Source of the DNA: a virus
Reading direction: 5' to 3' (one strand)
Virus record (IMG/VR): IMGVR_UViG_3300037010_001294
Coordinates: 1 to 38,013 of that record
Length of the DNA: 38,013 bases
The position numbers were made by a program, and so were the translations under genes. Positions 1 through 7,011 of this stretch are shown here, piece by piece. The notes below the pieces were generated by a model. The model saw nothing but the letters and a program-made list of their open reading frames with translations. It was not told the origin of the DNA and did not search any database. Within the stretch, counting starts at the first letter, position 1; the number at the start of each line of letters is the position of its first letter.

Positions 1-163
1 CGTCTTTTGAGCAATGCAAAAAAGCAGAACAGAAAGTGGAAATAGACGACCCGAACACCCGCGATACACGCGAGCTTATGGCTATCCTTATGAGGCTTGT
101 GGAAGCAAACCCGCGTCTGAGAGGTCACATACTGACACGCCGTACAGCGCTTTCCTCGTTTTC
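1..163. repeat. Terminal direct repeat, left copy
   Basis: Identical to 37851-38013 except t37 versus c37887. The junction lies within the portal gene. It most likely marks circular or circularly permuted DNA, so the genome is about 37,850 bp. Confidence 0.93.
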
Positions 164-1142
164 GTGGGACATTGTGCCGTATGAAGCCACCGATGAACAA
201 CGTGCTATTGATGCAAAAACACGCTTGCGTAAAACCATAGCGCGTATTGTTAGCAATCACACTGATTCCCCGCTTTTCGGCGCTATGGTGCTAGAAATGA
301 CGTGGGAGAAGCTACCACAGGGCAGTGTACCGACGAAAATCACACGGCTTTTGCCTGTGCAGATAGAACAGCCACAAACGGGGATTGAGATAGCGAAAGT
401 AAACCTTGAACCTGAAAAAGTACGCACACCGCTTGACATGCCGCAAAAATACATCATTGACACGTATTCGGACGGGAATGTAGGCGGAACGTTGCGCGGG
501 CTTATGCGTCAACAAGTATTGCTAGATATGCAGTACAAAGGCTATGCAGAGTTTAACAAGCGTTTGAAGGGGATTTTACGGGGAACATGGAAGGAAGCCA
601 CAGACGAAATCAACAAACAAACGACCTTAGATGCTATCAAAAACGTAGGCGTAAACGATTACGCCGCTACTGACGACAGTATTATCATTGAATTGATAGA
701 GGCTGTGAGCAAAGGCGGTCACGCCGCGTATAACGATTTGATTGATAGATTGAACGCGAACACAGCTATTGCCGTGCTGGGACAAGCAAACACCGCCGAA
801 CTAGGGAAGACAGGCTCTCGTGCTGCTTTGCAAGTGCTTAAAATGATAAGCGCGGATATTATGTACGAAGATATGCAGCGCGTGGAAAGCGTCATAAACG
901 AGCAACTTCTTACCTACGATTTCCAACTTAACTACGACATTAACGCATTGGAAGCTCCGTACAGGTTTGCGTTTAACTGGCACGAAGAAAATGACGTGCT
1001 GTCAGAAGCACAGGTAATCCGCGAGGTATTAGCGGCGGGCGTACCACTACCGAAAAACGAAGTGTACAATCGCATAGGGTACACCATGCCAGAAGCGGGA
1101 ACGGAAGTCATAGGCGCAACCACCCCGAATATCGCTATTTAA
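1..1142 (+). CDS. Portal protein, Mu gp29-like (3' part; start lies at 37811)
   Basis: This is the main part of the head portal protein, the ring through which DNA is packaged and to which the tail attaches. The window opens in frame inside the gene. On the circle it begins at ATG 37811 and runs through the join to 1142, giving 393 residues. The GTG at 36 is an internal valine, not a start. The run of conserved residues DPNTRD, the arginine-rich segment that follows and a C-terminal segment with LAAGVPLP fit the DUF935 portal family, whose Mu member is longer (about 500 residues). It directly follows the large terminase gene, the usual place for a portal. Family assignment is by recognition, not by search. 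Confidence 0.85.
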   Translation, partial: SFEQCKKAEQKVEIDDPNTRDTRELMAILMRLVEANPRLRGHILTRRTALSSFSWDIVPYEATDEQRAIDAKTRLRKTIARIVSNHTDSPLFGAMVLEMTWEKLPQGSVPTKITRLLPVQIEQPQTGIEIAKVNLEPEKVRTPLDMPQKYIIDTYSDGNVGGTLRGLMRQQVLLDMQYKGYAEFNKRLKGILRGTWKEATDEINKQTTLDAIKNVGVNDYAATDDSIIIELIEAVSKGGHAAYNDLIDRLNANTAIAVLGQANTAELGKTGSRAALQVLKMISADIMYEDMQRVESVINEQLLTYDFQLNYDINALEAPYRFAFNWHEENDVLSEAQVIREVLAAGVPLPKNEVYNRIGYTMPEAGTEVIGATTPNIAI

Positions 1143-1143
1143 C

Positions 1144-3051
1144 ATGGCAAACTACAAATTCAGGCACGATTTTAACCGTTTCGGGCGGCGCTGGCGTATA
1201 GAGATTATCACTGCCGACGTAAGCTACGCAGCGCCGACCACGACAATAGAGTTACCGTACAACGTCATTGCCGAAGAGCCGCTTGAATGGTCGTGCGGCT
1301 TTGACCATATACCAATCGGTTTACCTGACGCACCTACGCTCAAAATGGCATTTGATATGTCAGCGATGGAAGGGAGCACGGAATTACAGCATTTGCACGA
1401 CCGCTTGCTTAATCCGTACATCAAGCCCGAACCCGCTACCATAGCCACGATTGAACACGAGGCAACGACCATTTATACAGGATTCGGCACGATTGACATT
1501 CCCGCTTATACCGAAACGATTGTGGAAAGCGTAGATAACGTGCCATTGCTCACCAACGTTGTAGCGCTCTATTCCGACAGAGGCAACGCCGCTCTTGATG
1601 CGAATGATTTGCAATTAGAGGCGGTTTTTGCACAGGGGCTTTCGACCGAACCAACGGAATGGGATGTGGAAAAGCAAATTTTGGTTGTGGGGTTTTCGGA
1701 TATTTGGAAATTTACGTTGGAACAGGTTGCGACAAGTACGATAGCGGCGAAAATACGTGAGGTGATTACAGTTCGGACAAACCAACTGTACAATCACGTT
1801 TGGACACAAGCGGGCAAAAAGTTTTGGGTAGAAGCGCAAATTGAAGGCATTGATGAAGATAAGCGTATAGGGCTGTACGGCGCTGTGAACATATTCGAGA
1901 AGATAAAAGAGCAAGCTACGACGTTGGTGTATCGAATAACACGTACATTGCTTGGCGGCATGGGCGAATTGGACGCGGCGTATTTGCTGTACAGTAAGTT
2001 TTTCTATCAAAACCCGAACGCAGCCGACTACCCAGACAAGGGCGCGGCAATAGGAAGCCCTTACGAACTTCTTACACCAATCTCTATCGCAGCCGCTACC
2101 GAAACCGAAAACGTGTTTACAGAGGGCGGCTTGGCAGACACAGGCGGGTTTATTGAGGCGGAAACAGCGTTTGATTTCATCTATGACCAATTTGAGGGCG
2201 GCGTAATCGGTAGATACACAAATTCGGGGATTAAGGCGTATCGTTTGGCAGGGCGCGGGACTGAGATAAAAAGCGCTCACGTTTTGAAAGCTACAAACAT
2301 AGAAGTAACGAAACTGAGAATAGGCAAGAATCTGATTCGAGCTTCTGAGGTGACGGCGGACAATACGAAGCCTATTCGCAGCAAAAGTGCAGGGCAAACA
2401 AAAGGGCAAAAAGACCTTTCGGCAAATCTTACGTTCCATAACCACGCCTACGACATAGGCAAAATTGACCAACTTTCCGATGATTTCTTACGTGGGTACA
2501 AATTTAAGGAAGGCAAACTATTCTATTTAGAAGGCAGTTTTGCAGGCGGTGAGCCGTCTCCTTACGTGTCAGTTACGCCAGTGATGGAATTTGAAGTCTC
2601 AAAAAGTACGTGGTATTCGTTCCCGTCTGTGGCTAGTTCGTTCCCATCGTGGATTGCGGGCGCTGACGTTGACACCGAAGATTCGGCGAAAGCATTGAAT
2701 GAATATGCAAACTCTGTCAATAGCACGAACGGCATTGCACGTGTCATAGGAGCGGCAATCACAGTGTTCTACTCCGAGTGCAACAGCGTAACACTTGATT
2801 TCAAAGCCCACATCCAAGATTTGCCCATAGATTTCGGCTTTGCGGGCGAACTGATGCCAAACCGCGTTGCATTCCGGCACGAAATAGATTGGACTGGCAT
2901 AGTTTCGGCACGTATGGCAAGCAAACTTCCGAAATACGGAGCGCTCTTGAAATCTTCCTTTGACCTGAAAACGGGGATTATTACAGGCACGATGCTGTTT
3001 ACGTCAGACCCTAGCGACATAGTAATCTCACCAACTACGGATTTACGATAA
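1144..3051 (+). CDS. Large virion protein, probably tail tip or hub related
   Basis: A 635-residue protein that starts one base after the portal stop and whose stop codon overlaps the start of the next gene. It has no signal peptide or membrane segment and reads as a mostly beta-rich protein with mixed alpha regions. I do not recognise its family. The N-terminus (FNRFGRRWRIEI) and the length would suit a siphovirus tail-tip or hub protein. That role is otherwise missing from the tail cluster on the minus strand, which ends after the tape measure and completion genes. Its operon of terminase, portal and this gene is late and structural. The specific role is inference from position only. Confidence 0.6.
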   Translation: MANYKFRHDFNRFGRRWRIEIITADVSYAAPTTTIELPYNVIAEEPLEWSCGFDHIPIGLPDAPTLKMAFDMSAMEGSTELQHLHDRLLNPYIKPEPATIATIEHEATTIYTGFGTIDIPAYTETIVESVDNVPLLTNVVALYSDRGNAALDANDLQLEAVFAQGLSTEPTEWDVEKQILVVGFSDIWKFTLEQVATSTIAAKIREVITVRTNQLYNHVWTQAGKKFWVEAQIEGIDEDKRIGLYGAVNIFEKIKEQATTLVYRITRTLLGGMGELDAAYLLYSKFFYQNPNAADYPDKGAAIGSPYELLTPISIAAATETENVFTEGGLADTGGFIEAETAFDFIYDQFEGGVIGRYTNSGIKAYRLAGRGTEIKSAHVLKATNIEVTKLRIGKNLIRASEVTADNTKPIRSKSAGQTKGQKDLSANLTFHNHAYDIGKIDQLSDDFLRGYKFKEGKLFYLEGSFAGGEPSPYVSVTPVMEFEVSKSTWYSFPSVASSFPSWIAGADVDTEDSAKALNEYANSVNSTNGIARVIGAAITVFYSECNSVTLDFKAHIQDLPIDFGFAGELMPNRVAFRHEIDWTGIVSARMASKLPKYGALLKSSFDLKTGIITGTMLFTSDPSDIVISPTTDLR

Positions 3052-3617
3052 TGCCAGTAACCGAACCAATATCGCGGAATAGCCTCACGTCTAAGCACCT
3101 GAATATAGGCAAAAAAGGCGGCTCTACCACAGCAAGCGGCGGCGGAAGTGCAGGCGGCGCGGCTGGAATAGGCACAAACGAGATTCTAGCGCATTATGGC
3201 ATAGAAACCGCGCAAACACTGGTAATACCAAACGGCGCTTTCCCCGTGAACTACCCGCTCAATAAGCTGAATTTTCCACAAGTGCTGAAAAGCAGCACCG
3301 ATGTAACGTTGCTACCGTTCCGCTACCAAGCCACGACCGCAAAGGATGTGCAGATAAGCGTTTATATCGAATGTGCTGTCAATGCAAACCTTGATAGACA
3401 CGTTTTGCACGTGTTCCGGCGTAATGACGTGTCGGTAGAGGTTGCACATCAAACTGTGGCTGTGGTGGATGGTGCAACGCTCTCGCTCACCATAAACGAA
3501 ACGATACGCCTATCTGTTGACGACCAAATAGAGATAGGCGTATCGGTGCATAACAATAGCGTGACGAATCAAAACTTTGTGATTAACGTGGGGCAAGTGA
3601 AGATTAAGGCCGCTTAG
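3051..3617 (+). CDS. Small virion-associated protein with Gly/Ser linker and beta-rich C-terminus
   Basis: A 188-residue protein overlapping the previous stop codon by one base (TAATG). Residues 24-42 form a Gly/Ser/Ala-rich flexible linker. From about residue 50 onward the sequence alternates hydrophobic and polar residues as in a small beta-sandwich, somewhat like C1q/TNF-type jelly rolls found on phage tail tips. It is the last gene of the plus-strand late arm. A tail-tip decoration or receptor-binding role is possible but is inferred from domain style and position only. Its 3' end overlaps the convergent gene at 3604 by 14 bases, and no clear plus-strand terminator is visible until 4358. 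Confidence 0.55.
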   Translation: MPVTEPISRNSLTSKHLNIGKKGGSTTASGGGSAGGAAGIGTNEILAHYGIETAQTLVIPNGAFPVNYPLNKLNFPQVLKSSTDVTLLPFRYQATTAKDVQISVYIECAVNANLDRHVLHVFRRNDVSVEVAHQTVAVVDGATLSLTINETIRLSVDDQIEIGVSVHNNSVTNQNFVINVGQVKIKAA

Positions 3618-3792
3618 AGGCAATTTTATTTTTAGCATCTTCTATTTGCTTTATAGCCTCTATTATGGTTATTTCACCGCTTCTGATTTTTGCAGAAAAT
3701 ACAGTTTCATTTGATTTCCCCAATTTCTCCATTTGCATCTTTATCTCTGCATCATCCCAATTTATTTTGAATAACTCGTTAATTTGGCTCAT
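3604..3792 (-). CDS. Small hypothetical protein, 62 aa
   Basis: A small, charged, probably helical protein with no recognised domain. Its start overlaps the stop of the upstream DNA-binding gene (3789-4019) by four bases, so the two are translationally coupled and probably act together. It is convergent with, and overlaps, the end of the late gene at 3051-3617. I do not recognise it. Confidence 0.5.
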   Translation of the reverse strand: MSQINELFKINWDDAEIKMQMEKLGKSNETVFSAKIRSGEITIIEAIKQIEDAKNKIASKRP

Positions 3793-4019
3793 CCCACACC
3801 TCGTTTTTGTTTAATTTTTTGAATCGCACTATCGAAATAGTACAGTTTTGCGCGTCCGTTTTCGATGACGCGCTCATAATCGGATTCGTCTAGGATTGCG
3901 GGCGTTGACCATTCCACGTGTCCGTTCCGGCGAACGCTTGCGCCTTGTGCGTAACGTCTCAGTACCGTCTGCGAGATTTTGAACATATCGCAGACTTGTT
4001 TGGCTGTGTGTTTGTTCAT
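3789..4019 (-). CDS. Small helix-turn-helix DNA-binding protein
   Basis: A 76-residue protein whose N-terminal half (TAKQVCDMFKISQTVLRRY) reads as a MerR/excisionase-like helix-turn-helix: a first helix ending in a hydrophobic residue, a turn, and a recognition helix with arginines. The C-terminal half (LYYFDSAIQKI) resembles the short wing and helix that follow in HTH_17-type proteins. It is in a small minus-strand cluster between the late arm and the attachment site, so it could regulate that cluster, late genes, or excision. The upstream gene at 4060 is separated from it by a terminator hairpin, so it is reached by read-through or has its own promoter. DNA binding is likely; the target is unknown. 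Confidence 0.6.
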   Translation of the reverse strand: MNKHTAKQVCDMFKISQTVLRRYAQGASVRRNGHVEWSTPAILDESDYERVIENGRAKLYYFDSAIQKIKQKRGVG

Positions 4020-4033
4020 ATTTGCACGATAAA

Positions 4034-4051
4034 GCCCCGCCGAAGCGGGGC
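4034..4051 (-). terminator. Hairpin terminator with UUCG tetraloop
   Basis: On the minus strand GCCCCGC, loop TTCG, GCGGGGC form a perfect 7-bp stem closed by a C(UUCG)G tetraloop, followed by TTTAT. It sits between the genes at 4060-4305 and 3789-4019. The U tract is short, so termination may be partial. Confidence 0.65.
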
Positions 4052-4059
4052 GTGGTTAA

Positions 4060-4305
4060 TTATGCGTGGGCGAAAAACCCGTTTTCGATAATTTCATTCG
4101 CAACGTAGCGAAATTGTTTTTCTTGTTTTTCATCAAGAGCGGCATTGCCTTCTAGCTCTTGATTCGTATTGTAATGCGCAACAATTTCGTTAAGTAATTC
4201 GCTTTCTTCTGCATATTCACGGATATACTGCAAATTGTTTTGCAAGTAAATGCGGACTTCTGTGTTGAAAGACATTACGTCTTGTGCTGTGGTCAGATTT
4301 TCCAT
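4060..4305 (-). CDS. Small acidic hypothetical protein, 81 aa
   Basis: A short acidic, helical protein (many Glu, Asn and Gln, with no Cys and no membrane segment) preceded by a good ribosome site, AAGGTGA, before its ATG. It follows the candidate promoter at 4410-4441 and precedes the terminator at 4034-4051, so it is probably the main product of that promoter. No family is recognised. Small acidic proteins in phage control regions are often anti-repressors, DNA mimics or host-takeover proteins, but nothing in the sequence selects one of these. Confidence 0.55.
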   Translation of the reverse strand: MENLTTAQDVMSFNTEVRIYLQNNLQYIREYAEESELLNEIVAHYNTNQELEGNAALDEKQEKQFRYVANEIIENGFFAHA

Positions 4306-4328
4306 GTCGTCACCTTTTTGTAAATTGC

Positions 4329-4346
4329 GGTTCGTTTAATCGAACC
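4329..4346. other. Short inverted repeat in leader of the 4060-4305 gene
   Basis: GGTTCG, six bases (TTTAAT), CGAACC form a perfect 6-bp inverted repeat 24 bases upstream of the start codon at 4305. It has no following U tract and could be a leader hairpin or a protein-binding site. Its function is unknown. Confidence 0.35.
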
Positions 4347-4357
4347 AGTTTTGGAAT

Positions 4358-4398
4358 CAAGCGCGGTGTGAATTTGGTTGTTTGCCCGCGCTTGTTTT
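4358..4398 (+). terminator. Rho-independent terminator reading rightward
   Basis: CAAGCGCGG at 4358-4366 and CCGCGCTTG at 4386-4394 form a perfect 9-bp GC-rich stem with a 19-base loop, followed on the plus strand by TTTT. It would stop late rightward transcription from the portal arm before it reaches the attachment site and the lysogeny operon. Confidence 0.6.
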
Positions 4399-4409
4399 AA
4401 TTACTGAAT

Positions 4410-4441
4410 GCAATATACGTGTCATGTAGAACGTATGCAAA
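4410..4441 (-). promoter_or_regulatory. Candidate Bacteroidota-type promoter with operator in spacer
   Basis: On the minus strand TTTG (4441-4438), exactly 20 bases, then TATATTGC (4417-4410) resembles the Bacteroidota -33/-7 pattern TTTG and TAnnTTTG, with one T missing in the -7 box. The spacer carries an inverted repeat, ATACGT (4415-4420), ten bases, ACGTAT (4431-4436), which suits an operator. The promoter faces the gene at 4060-4305. The call is by pattern only. Confidence 0.45.
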
Positions 4442-4500
4442 TAAATAATGCAAAAATGTGAAAATAAATTTTAGTTTGTAGGTTTTATGCGGGTTACAGT

Positions 4501-4614
4501 CTATTCGTCTTTCGGGTCAAAAACACCTTTTCTTGCTGCTATCTGTAATAGGAGTGAGGTGAGTATTAACGAGATCACGATAATAGCGTCGTAAAACTCT
4601 TTACTGTGTGCCAT
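4501..4614 (-). CDS. 37-residue single-pass membrane microprotein
   Basis: An ATG at 4614 opens a 37-residue frame ending with TAG at 4501. The product starts MAHSKEFYDA, has one hydrophobic segment from about residue 10 to 25 (IIVISLILTSLLLQIAA), then a basic patch and an acidic tail (DPKDE), the layout of a bona fide small inner-membrane protein. It is alone in the gap between the attachment core and the 4060-4305 gene. Holin-like, stress or superinfection-exclusion microproteins look like this, but the sequence does not say which. The frame could also be chance. Confidence 0.4.
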   Translation of the reverse strand: MAHSKEFYDAIIVISLILTSLLLQIAARKGVFDPKDE

Positions 4615-4644
4615 ATTCAAAAATAGTATAGGAATGAAATACGT

Positions 4645-4863
4645 GCTACCAATATGCTACCAAAACAGCCTTTTTATTGCTACCAAAAGCAATACTTTCG
4701 GAGAAAGAAAAACCCCGCAGAAGGCTTATTTTCTGTGGGGTTTGTGGCGGGACCGACGGGACTTGAACCCGCGACCTCCTGCGTGACAGGCAGAAGTTTT
4801 ACGCCCTGTGTGCCGCTTGAATACTATTCCTCACTTGCCTCTGCTACCTTCTCGCTACCAAAA
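4645..4863. other. attP region: tRNA-Asp 3' core with flanking GCTACC arm repeats
   Basis: The core is the 3' end of a tRNA-Asp on the minus strand, from about 4793 down to the CCA at 4747-4745: the anticodon loop CTGTCAC (anticodon GTC), the anticodon 3' stem, the T arm and the acceptor strand. The D arm and 5' half are missing, so it is not a functional tRNA. Phages carry such fragments so that integration into the host tRNA gene rebuilds it. GCTACC occurs five times around it: 4645, 4656, 4679, 4843 and 4854. Three copies extend to GCTACCAAAA, and two of these sit in small palindromes. They are good candidates for integrase arm-type sites. The integrase gene ends at 4824, beside the core. 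Confidence 0.85.
4710..4743 (-). terminator. Terminator following the tRNA-Asp fragment
   Basis: AAACCCCGCAGAA (4710-4722), an 8-base loop, and TTCTGTGGGGTTT (4731-4743) pair over 13 positions with one G-U. On the minus strand a T-rich stretch follows. It lies two bases beyond the tRNA CCA, so it looks like the host tRNA gene's own terminator carried within the phage. In the phage it would also stop leftward transcription coming out of the integrase gene. Confidence 0.75.
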
Positions 4864-5888
4864 GCGACTTTTTTCAATCCTTTTCTAAGACTTTCGTGCG
4901 TAAACTTCGTGTAGTGCTTTAGCGTTGTTCTTACGTCAGCGTGTCGCATAAGGCGCATAGCAATTTCTGGTTGTACTTCTGCATCAAGTAACCGGTTGCG
5001 GAATGTTTTACGGAACTCCTTAAACGACCTTCCTTGCGCTGGTATGTTGCAAGCGCTCAATACATCGTTTAGCCATTTTCGTAAACGTGAAAGTGTGCTA
5101 TGCTTCCAACGCCAAACTTCCGGTCCTGTCCTATTTATTCGCTTTAATACCGCAAAAGCCGCATCGGAAAGCGGAATATTCTCTAGGGTTTTATCTACTT
5201 TATTGGAAAAATCTACTGTTTGGTCCGGCTTTATATGCGCCCATTCTAACGTGAGACAGTCCACAGGACGCGCACCCGTTTCTAACATGAACTCTATCAT
5301 TAAGCCCATTTCGCGGATGTGGGCTTTCTCGCTCTTACGGCAATACTCCACTATCGCAGCGCACTCGCTTTCGGTGTAGTTCCGTACTTCGGTGTTTTCG
5401 GCTTTCCTGTACTGCTTTGCAAATTCCGTGTGCTCTATCCATCCGCGTTTGTGTGACCACGTAAGAAACGTTTGGAAGTGCCGTAGATAATTGTTCCGCG
5501 TTACTTGGTTGTGTTTGCGTTGTTCGGCGCTTGCCAAATATGCCAGTACGTCTTTCTCTGCGTTTGCAGCCGTGAGCGGCTTATCTTCCTGAGCGATTGC
5601 CTTGTATGCGAATAAATACGCTTCTTTCGTTTTCTTGCTTTTTTGAGCGCAAAATATCGTGAGAAATTGAGCAAAAGCCACGTCGTAGGTTACTACGTCG
5701 TGGCTTTCCTTTTTGTCTATGCCTTTACTTTGCAGATAGAGGCGCTCTAACATCTGCTGTGCTAGTTTACGCCCCTCTTTGGTATCTTCTAAGCCTGTGT
5801 GGTGAACGCGCCCGTTATATTTGATAATGAGTTTGTTGCGCCCGCTTTGGGCGTAGATTGAACCGGGGATTGTTCTTGTACGTGGCAT
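4824..5888 (-). CDS. int: Tyrosine-recombinase integrase
   Basis: This 354-residue site-specific recombinase integrates the phage at tRNA-Asp. The N-terminal part (about 1-60) resembles an arm-binding domain, residues about 65-165 a SAM-like core-binding domain, and 175-330 the catalytic domain. Visible catalytic residues are Arg207 (TGARP), Arg293 (EFRKTF), His316 (RHADV) and Tyr326 (KHYTKF). The histidine of the usual HxxR motif is replaced by Lys290, a known type of variation. The gene starts three bases after the stop of the secreted-protein gene upstream, so it shares the repressor transcript. Its 3' end lies about 30 bases from the attP core. Confidence 0.93.
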   Translation of the reverse strand: MPRTRTIPGSIYAQSGRNKLIIKYNGRVHHTGLEDTKEGRKLAQQMLERLYLQSKGIDKKESHDVVTYDVAFAQFLTIFCAQKSKKTKEAYLFAYKAIAQEDKPLTAANAEKDVLAYLASAEQRKHNQVTRNNYLRHFQTFLTWSHKRGWIEHTEFAKQYRKAENTEVRNYTESECAAIVEYCRKSEKAHIREMGLMIEFMLETGARPVDCLTLEWAHIKPDQTVDFSNKVDKTLENIPLSDAAFAVLKRINRTGPEVWRWKHSTLSRLRKWLNDVLSACNIPAQGRSFKEFRKTFRNRLLDAEVQPEIAMRLMRHADVRTTLKHYTKFTHESLRKGLKKVAFGSEKVAEASEE

Positions 5889-5891
5889 GGG

Positions 5892-6494
5892 TTATTTGCC
5901 ATTTAGCATTTGTTCGTACTCTTTAACTGAATCGTCAAAGATTAGATTTATCCTGTCTCTATGGAACGCCTTGCAAAGTTCAATGTTCCTACTATCGCTA
6001 AAAAATGAGTCAAAAGACTCTCTTATTTCGTCGGGGTACTTGTCCCATAGAATTTTGATATATGTAATGAAATCGGTATTTGTGCCGAATAGCTTACCTT
6101 GCTTTGTTAGAATCAAGTAAGAGTTTTGCGTGGAAGGTATTTTTTTGTAATAATTGCTATTACTCATTGCGCTATAATTGAGAGCCGCAATAACTTTCAC
6201 TGTGTCGTATCTATCTAAGGTTACGCCCGCTTTTCTGTCATCTTTGAAAGACTTTAGTTCCATTTTGTTTCTTTTGTAGCTATCGGAGTAAGCATCCATA
6301 GAATTTTCTACAATGCCAATCAAAGGTGAATAAGCCAAGCAAGCGCACATCAAAGTATCGTAATATTTTGATTTTGCTTCAAGCTGCCAAATTTGCTTTG
6401 TTACATCGGTCTTGTGCCGTCTGATTTCAGCGAGATTATTTTGTGCATAACAGACACCACTTGTGAGCCATAGCAACACTAATATCGTTTTCAT
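5892..6494 (-). CDS. Secreted or periplasmic protein of the lysogeny operon
   Basis: A 200-residue protein beginning MKTILVLLWL with a clear signal peptide, cut probably after CYA before QNN. I chose the ATG at 6494 over an upstream TTG because the signal peptide starts there. The mature part is charged and mostly helical, with a Cys-Ala-Cys pair near residue 50 (MCACLAY) and no recognised domain. It lies four bases after the membrane-protein gene and three bases before the integrase, in the same operon as the repressor, so it should be made in the lysogen. A lysogenic-conversion or superinfection-exclusion role is inferred from this context. It is not shown by any domain. Confidence 0.7.
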   Translation of the reverse strand: MKTILVLLWLTSGVCYAQNNLAEIRRHKTDVTKQIWQLEAKSKYYDTLMCACLAYSPLIGIVENSMDAYSDSYKRNKMELKSFKDDRKAGVTLDRYDTVKVIAALNYSAMSNSNYYKKIPSTQNSYLILTKQGKLFGTNTDFITYIKILWDKYPDEIRESFDSFFSDSRNIELCKAFHRDRINLIFDDSVKEYEQMLNGK

Positions 6495-6498
6495 ACTT

Positions 6499-6996
6499 CT
6501 ATTTCTCCTCAATAGAAGTTACAGAACCGTTCATTATCTCTACATAACGCTTGAATTGGTTACGCGCAACACTAACCTTGCCTGTCTTTGATATGTTGTG
6601 TTTTTGCCCGTACTTCCAAATCTCTTTTATGCCGGAACTTGTTGTTTTCTTGTCAATATCCGAAGGTCTTCCCCAAGATAAACGGACAAATTCGGCGCTA
6701 TCTCCAATGACAATTTCCTTGCGCTTTAGACGTGCATAGCCGTCTTCGCCGTACTGCTTCTTTAACAAATCCTGCCTTTCTTCTATCTTTTCGCCCGCCG
6801 AAATAGCAGCCTTCTTTATGCCAGAAAAGAGTTTCGAGATAAGCCAAGCAATCGCATAGACAAAAACAATCGCCACTAAAGCCCCAACTACATTGTTGCT
6901 TTGGATTCCAAAAATCAAAAAGAATATCGAAAAAACGCTAGATAGGATAAACCAAGCCTGTTTATACACAGGCTTTACATTTACTTGCTCTTCCAT
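6499..6996 (-). CDS. Two-pass membrane protein of the lysogeny operon
   Basis: A 165-residue protein with two hydrophobic segments, about residues 14-31 and 36-57, then a basic amphipathic stretch and a soluble C-terminal domain (about 93-165). That domain has the cadence of SmpA/BamE-like small alpha-beta domains: IVIGDSAEFVRLSWGRP, an EIWKYG strand, and a final strand followed by NGSVTSIEE. It follows the repressor by 15 bases. Membrane proteins co-expressed with a phage repressor often exclude related phages or modify the envelope, but here that is inference. The BamE-like resemblance is by eye and could be wrong. Confidence 0.7.
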   Translation of the reverse strand: MEEQVNVKPVYKQAWFILSSVFSIFFLIFGIQSNNVVGALVAIVFVYAIAWLISKLFSGIKKAAISAGEKIEERQDLLKKQYGEDGYARLKRKEIVIGDSAEFVRLSWGRPSDIDKKTTSSGIKEIWKYGQKHNISKTGKVSVARNQFKRYVEIMNGSVTSIEEK

Positions 6997-7011
6997 TGCG
7001 ACCCGTCCTTA

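Noticed and set aside
1-1142. Mu-like transposable phage, because of the gp29- and gp36-like genes
   Set aside because: No DDE transposase or MuB homologue is present. There is a tyrosine integrase with a tRNA attachment site, so it integrates site-specifically.
1615-2472. A 285-residue minus-strand frame inside the 1144-3051 gene
   Set aside because: Cys- and Arg-rich shadow product, opposite to a well-packed late gene, with no supporting signals.
4745-4793. A functional tRNA-Asp gene
   Set aside because: Only the 3' half is present. The D arm and 5' acceptor strand are missing, so it is an attachment core.
4654-4914. An 86-residue open frame on the plus strand over the tRNA fragment
   Set aside because: It reads through the reverse of tRNA-Asp (GPTGLEPATSC-type product), a known false prediction. 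The true content is attP and the integrase end.
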